A DNA stretch of 64,000 nucleotides from Nevskia soli DSM 19509 (lineage in GTDB: Bacteria > Pseudomonadota > Gammaproteobacteria > Nevskiales > Nevskiaceae), in the NCBI RefSeq assembly GCF_000711955.1, contig NZ_JONR01000011.1:121751-185750 (forward strand). The letters are read 5' to 3'. Shown here one piece after another: positions 62,356-64,000 of this stretch. Each line of letters starts with the position of its first letter. Position 1 is the first letter of the stretch. Both the position numbers and the translations under genes were made by a program. Below the pieces are notes generated by a model. The model did not search any database. It saw nothing but the letters and a program-made list of their open reading frames with translations, and was not told where the DNA came from.

Positions 62356-62895
62356 ATGGCCCTAGGCATCGCAGTACTCACCGTTTCCGATTCCCGCACC
62401 CTGGAAGACGACAAGTCCGGCAAGCTGCTGGTCGAGCGCATCGTCGCCGGCGGCCACAAGCTCGCCCACCGCGCCATCGTCACCGACGACCGCTTCCACA
62501 TCCGCGCCCAGCTCAGCAACTGGCTGATCACCGAGGGCATCGACGCCATCATCCTCACCGGCGGCACCGGCCTCACCGGCCGCGACCTCGCGCCCGAGGC
62601 GGTGGAACCCCTGCTCGACCGCGTCATCGACGGCTTCGGCGAACTGTTCCGCTGGCTCTCCTACGAAGACATCGGCCCCTCCACCATCCAGTCCCGCGCC
62701 TTCGCCGGCAGCGCCAACGGCCGCCTGGTGTTCTGCCTCCCCGGCTCCCGCGGCGCCTGCGAACTGGCCTGGGACAAGATCATCGCGCCGCAGCTGGATA
62801 CCAATACGCGGCCGTGCAATCTGGCCGAACTGCTGCCGCGCCTGCGCGAGCCATCGGACCGGCCGGCGGGGCCGCACAAGTCGCGGCGGGATTAG
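62356..62895 (+). CDS. moaB: Molybdenum cofactor biosynthesis protein MoaB
   Basis: A 179-residue MoaB/Mog-family protein: AVLTVSDSRTLEDDKSGKLL, then DAIILTGGTGLTGRDLAPEAV (about 70-92), SYEDIGPSTIQSRAFAG and FCLPGSRGACELAWDKII. It binds molybdopterin for adenylation or insertion of molybdenum. The lack of a MoeA fusion and the size fit MoaB. It lies 74 bp after the cyclase gene and may share its transcript, but a functional link is unlikely. Confidence 0.92.
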   Translation: MALGIAVLTVSDSRTLEDDKSGKLLVERIVAGGHKLAHRAIVTDDRFHIRAQLSNWLITEGIDAIILTGGTGLTGRDLAPEAVEPLLDRVIDGFGELFRWLSYEDIGPSTIQSRAFAGSANGRLVFCLPGSRGACELAWDKIIAPQLDTNTRPCNLAELLPRLREPSDRPAGPHKSRRD

Positions 62896-63020
62896 CCGAA
62901 CTGCAGTCAGGCCTTCGGATCGAGCGTTTCGGACAAGACGCAAGCGCTATCCGGGATGAATGAAGGGACGCGGGACAAGCGGTGACACTGTGGGTAAAAC
63001 AACATACAAGGGGAACATAC

Positions 63021-63608
63021 GTGAATAGATGCACAAGGTTGCTGGCTCTGGTTTTGATCATCGCAAACACCTCCGCCTGCACCATCCGGCACGTGGTCGA
63101 AGAGGACTATCCTCAATACCTGACCAACAACAGCGGATCCGCAAAGCTGCCGAAGACCGATAGGGCCGGAGCCTATATTCTGGCGCCGGACACGCAACAT
63201 CAAAGCTATGAGTTCCGGGCCGCCGTTACGGGAGAAGCCAATCTATGGGTTGTGGAGTACGGGAAAATGCTCGACGACACCCTGATGTCCGCCGATGTGC
63301 AAGCAGCATTCGGTTCCCTGCAAAAAGCATCCGACACTTCCCCGAAAGCCGATGGCTTGCTGATTTTCGATCTGCAGTCGTACACCTTCCGGGATTTCGG
63401 CGCTCATGTTTCCCTGAAGATATCCCTGATGCGTGGCGGCCAGGAAGTTTTCTCGAAGGTCTATACCCAGGATGGAAAATCCCAGGGCGGCAAGATGTTC
63501 TGGGGTGGAGCATTTGCTCAGAAGAACGCCGTGCAGCAATCCACCAAGCTGGCAACGGACGAGATCCTGCGGCAACTGATCGCGGACCTGAATACGCAGG
63601 CAAAATAA
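63021..63608 (+). CDS. Lipoprotein, unknown
   Basis: A 195-residue protein starting at GTG 63021 with AAGGGGAACATAC upstream. Signal peptide with lipobox T-S-A-C (Cys20). The mature part has mixed alpha/beta composition (VEEDYPQYLTNN, DGLLIFDLQSYTFRDFGAHVSLKISLM, ATDEILRQLIADL), similar to periplasmic lipoproteins with an internal beta-sheet. It is less GC-rich than neighbouring genes, which may mean later acquisition. No function assigned. Confidence 0.7.
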   Translation: MNRCTRLLALVLIIANTSACTIRHVVEEDYPQYLTNNSGSAKLPKTDRAGAYILAPDTQHQSYEFRAAVTGEANLWVVEYGKMLDDTLMSADVQAAFGSLQKASDTSPKADGLLIFDLQSYTFRDFGAHVSLKISLMRGGQEVFSKVYTQDGKSQGGKMFWGGAFAQKNAVQQSTKLATDEILRQLIADLNTQAK

Positions 63609-63644
63609 ATCCCTGGATGCCGACAGGAAGCGGTCAGCAAGCAT

Positions 63645-63712
63645 AGCCCGGATGGAGTGAAACGAAATCCGGGGCCTCGCTATCCCGGATTCCACTACGT
63701 TTCATCCGATGG
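63645..63712. repeat. CCCGGAT-type palindromic repeat upstream of the IS element
   Basis: CCCGGATGGAGTGAAACG followed by AAATCCGGG, then a second partial copy ATCCCGGATTCCACTACG and TTTCATCCGATGGG. The two halves are inverted. Such sequences are common intergenic repeats. Confidence 0.45.
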
Positions 63713-63802
63713 GTATGGACTCCTCCCCCTTCTAAGTAACGGCATCTAAGTGCCAAGCTGGAATTGCTGAGGTTCCGGCTAACGAAGAGAGAGGAGTCCG
63801 AC

Positions 63803-64000
63803 ATGGAGATTACCGTTTTCTCGGTGGATTTGGCCAAGAACAAGTTCCAAGTGCACGGCTTTGATGCCCGAGGCGAAAAGCGGTTCGGCAAGACGCTCAA
63901 ACGGGACCAGTTCCTGGTCTTTTTCCGCGGCCAGACGCGAGGCGCCCAGGTCTTGATGGAGGCTTGCGGCGGCGCCCACCATTGGGGCCGGCAGCTGATC
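63803..64000 (+). mobile_element. IS110-type transposase, N-terminal part, cut by the window end
   Basis: ATG 63803 opens a frame to the window end (66 codons). It begins M-E-I-T-V-F-S-V-D-L-A-K-N-K-F and continues with L-M-E-A-C-G-G-A-H-H-W-G-R. The D-x-A-K...F start and M-E-A-C-G.AH-W block are those of the DEDD RuvC-like domain of IS110-family transposases. GAGGAGTCCGAC precedes the ATG. The full element extends beyond the window. Confidence 0.85.

Overview
The window is high-GC, densely coded DNA from a Gram-negative bacterium. Outer-membrane barrels, lipoproteins, a TolC/RND exporter, DsbC, XerD, ZapE and a 180-kDa-class NAD-glutamate dehydrogenase are all present. The gene set and the dispersed intergenic repeats fit a gammaproteobacterium, perhaps of the Xanthomonadales/Nevskiales type, but no rRNA or tRNA gene is present to fix the taxon.

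Region 1 (1-8.1 kb) is a stress and envelope cluster. It holds three Crp/Fnr-type regulators, a DUF4398 lipoprotein, an lmo0937-type membrane peptide, a TPR protein, a Spy-like protein, a CsbD protein, a collagen-like lipoprotein and small membrane proteins. Ten copies of a 14-bp palindrome, GTNCG-N4-CGNAC, lie about 35-145 bp (often about 100 bp) upstream of these genes. This looks like an undescribed local regulon. The second Crp/Fnr gene appears to start with ATT.

Region 2 (8.4-19.5 kb) has an outer-membrane barrel and three overlapping small unknown genes behind a near-consensus promoter with repeated operator half-sites. It then has a VF530 protein, an ECF sigma/anti-sigma pair divergent from a catalase-like/cytochrome b561 pair, a BtuF-like protein, and kdpD and kdpE. 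The two kdp genes are separated by a 267-bp nested inverted-repeat element that contains the kdpE start codon.

Region 3 (19.6-33 kb) has a secreted S53 peptidase with three FN3 domains and a large winged-helix/Ser-Thr kinase/TPR fusion. An acetolactate synthase gene follows, behind a valine-rich leader peptide and attenuator. Then come dsbC, a LysE exporter, xerD, a PlsC-type acyltransferase and zapE.

Region 4 (33-57 kb) has the large glutamate dehydrogenase, an EamA protein, a porin and a serine-tract lipoprotein. A two-component system lies divergent from a TolC/adaptor/RND/YncE operon. PncC, leucine-type dehydrogenase and a DUF2126 transglutaminase follow.

Region 5 (57-64 kb) starts with a repeat-rich intergenic stretch, then a lipoprotein and a thiolase. 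A two-gene operon follows, joining a SLOG-like Rossmann protein to a TPR/class III nucleotide cyclase protein. This is the best candidate here for an undescribed nucleotide-signalling or conflict system. MoaB, a lipoprotein and the start of an IS110-type transposase close the window.
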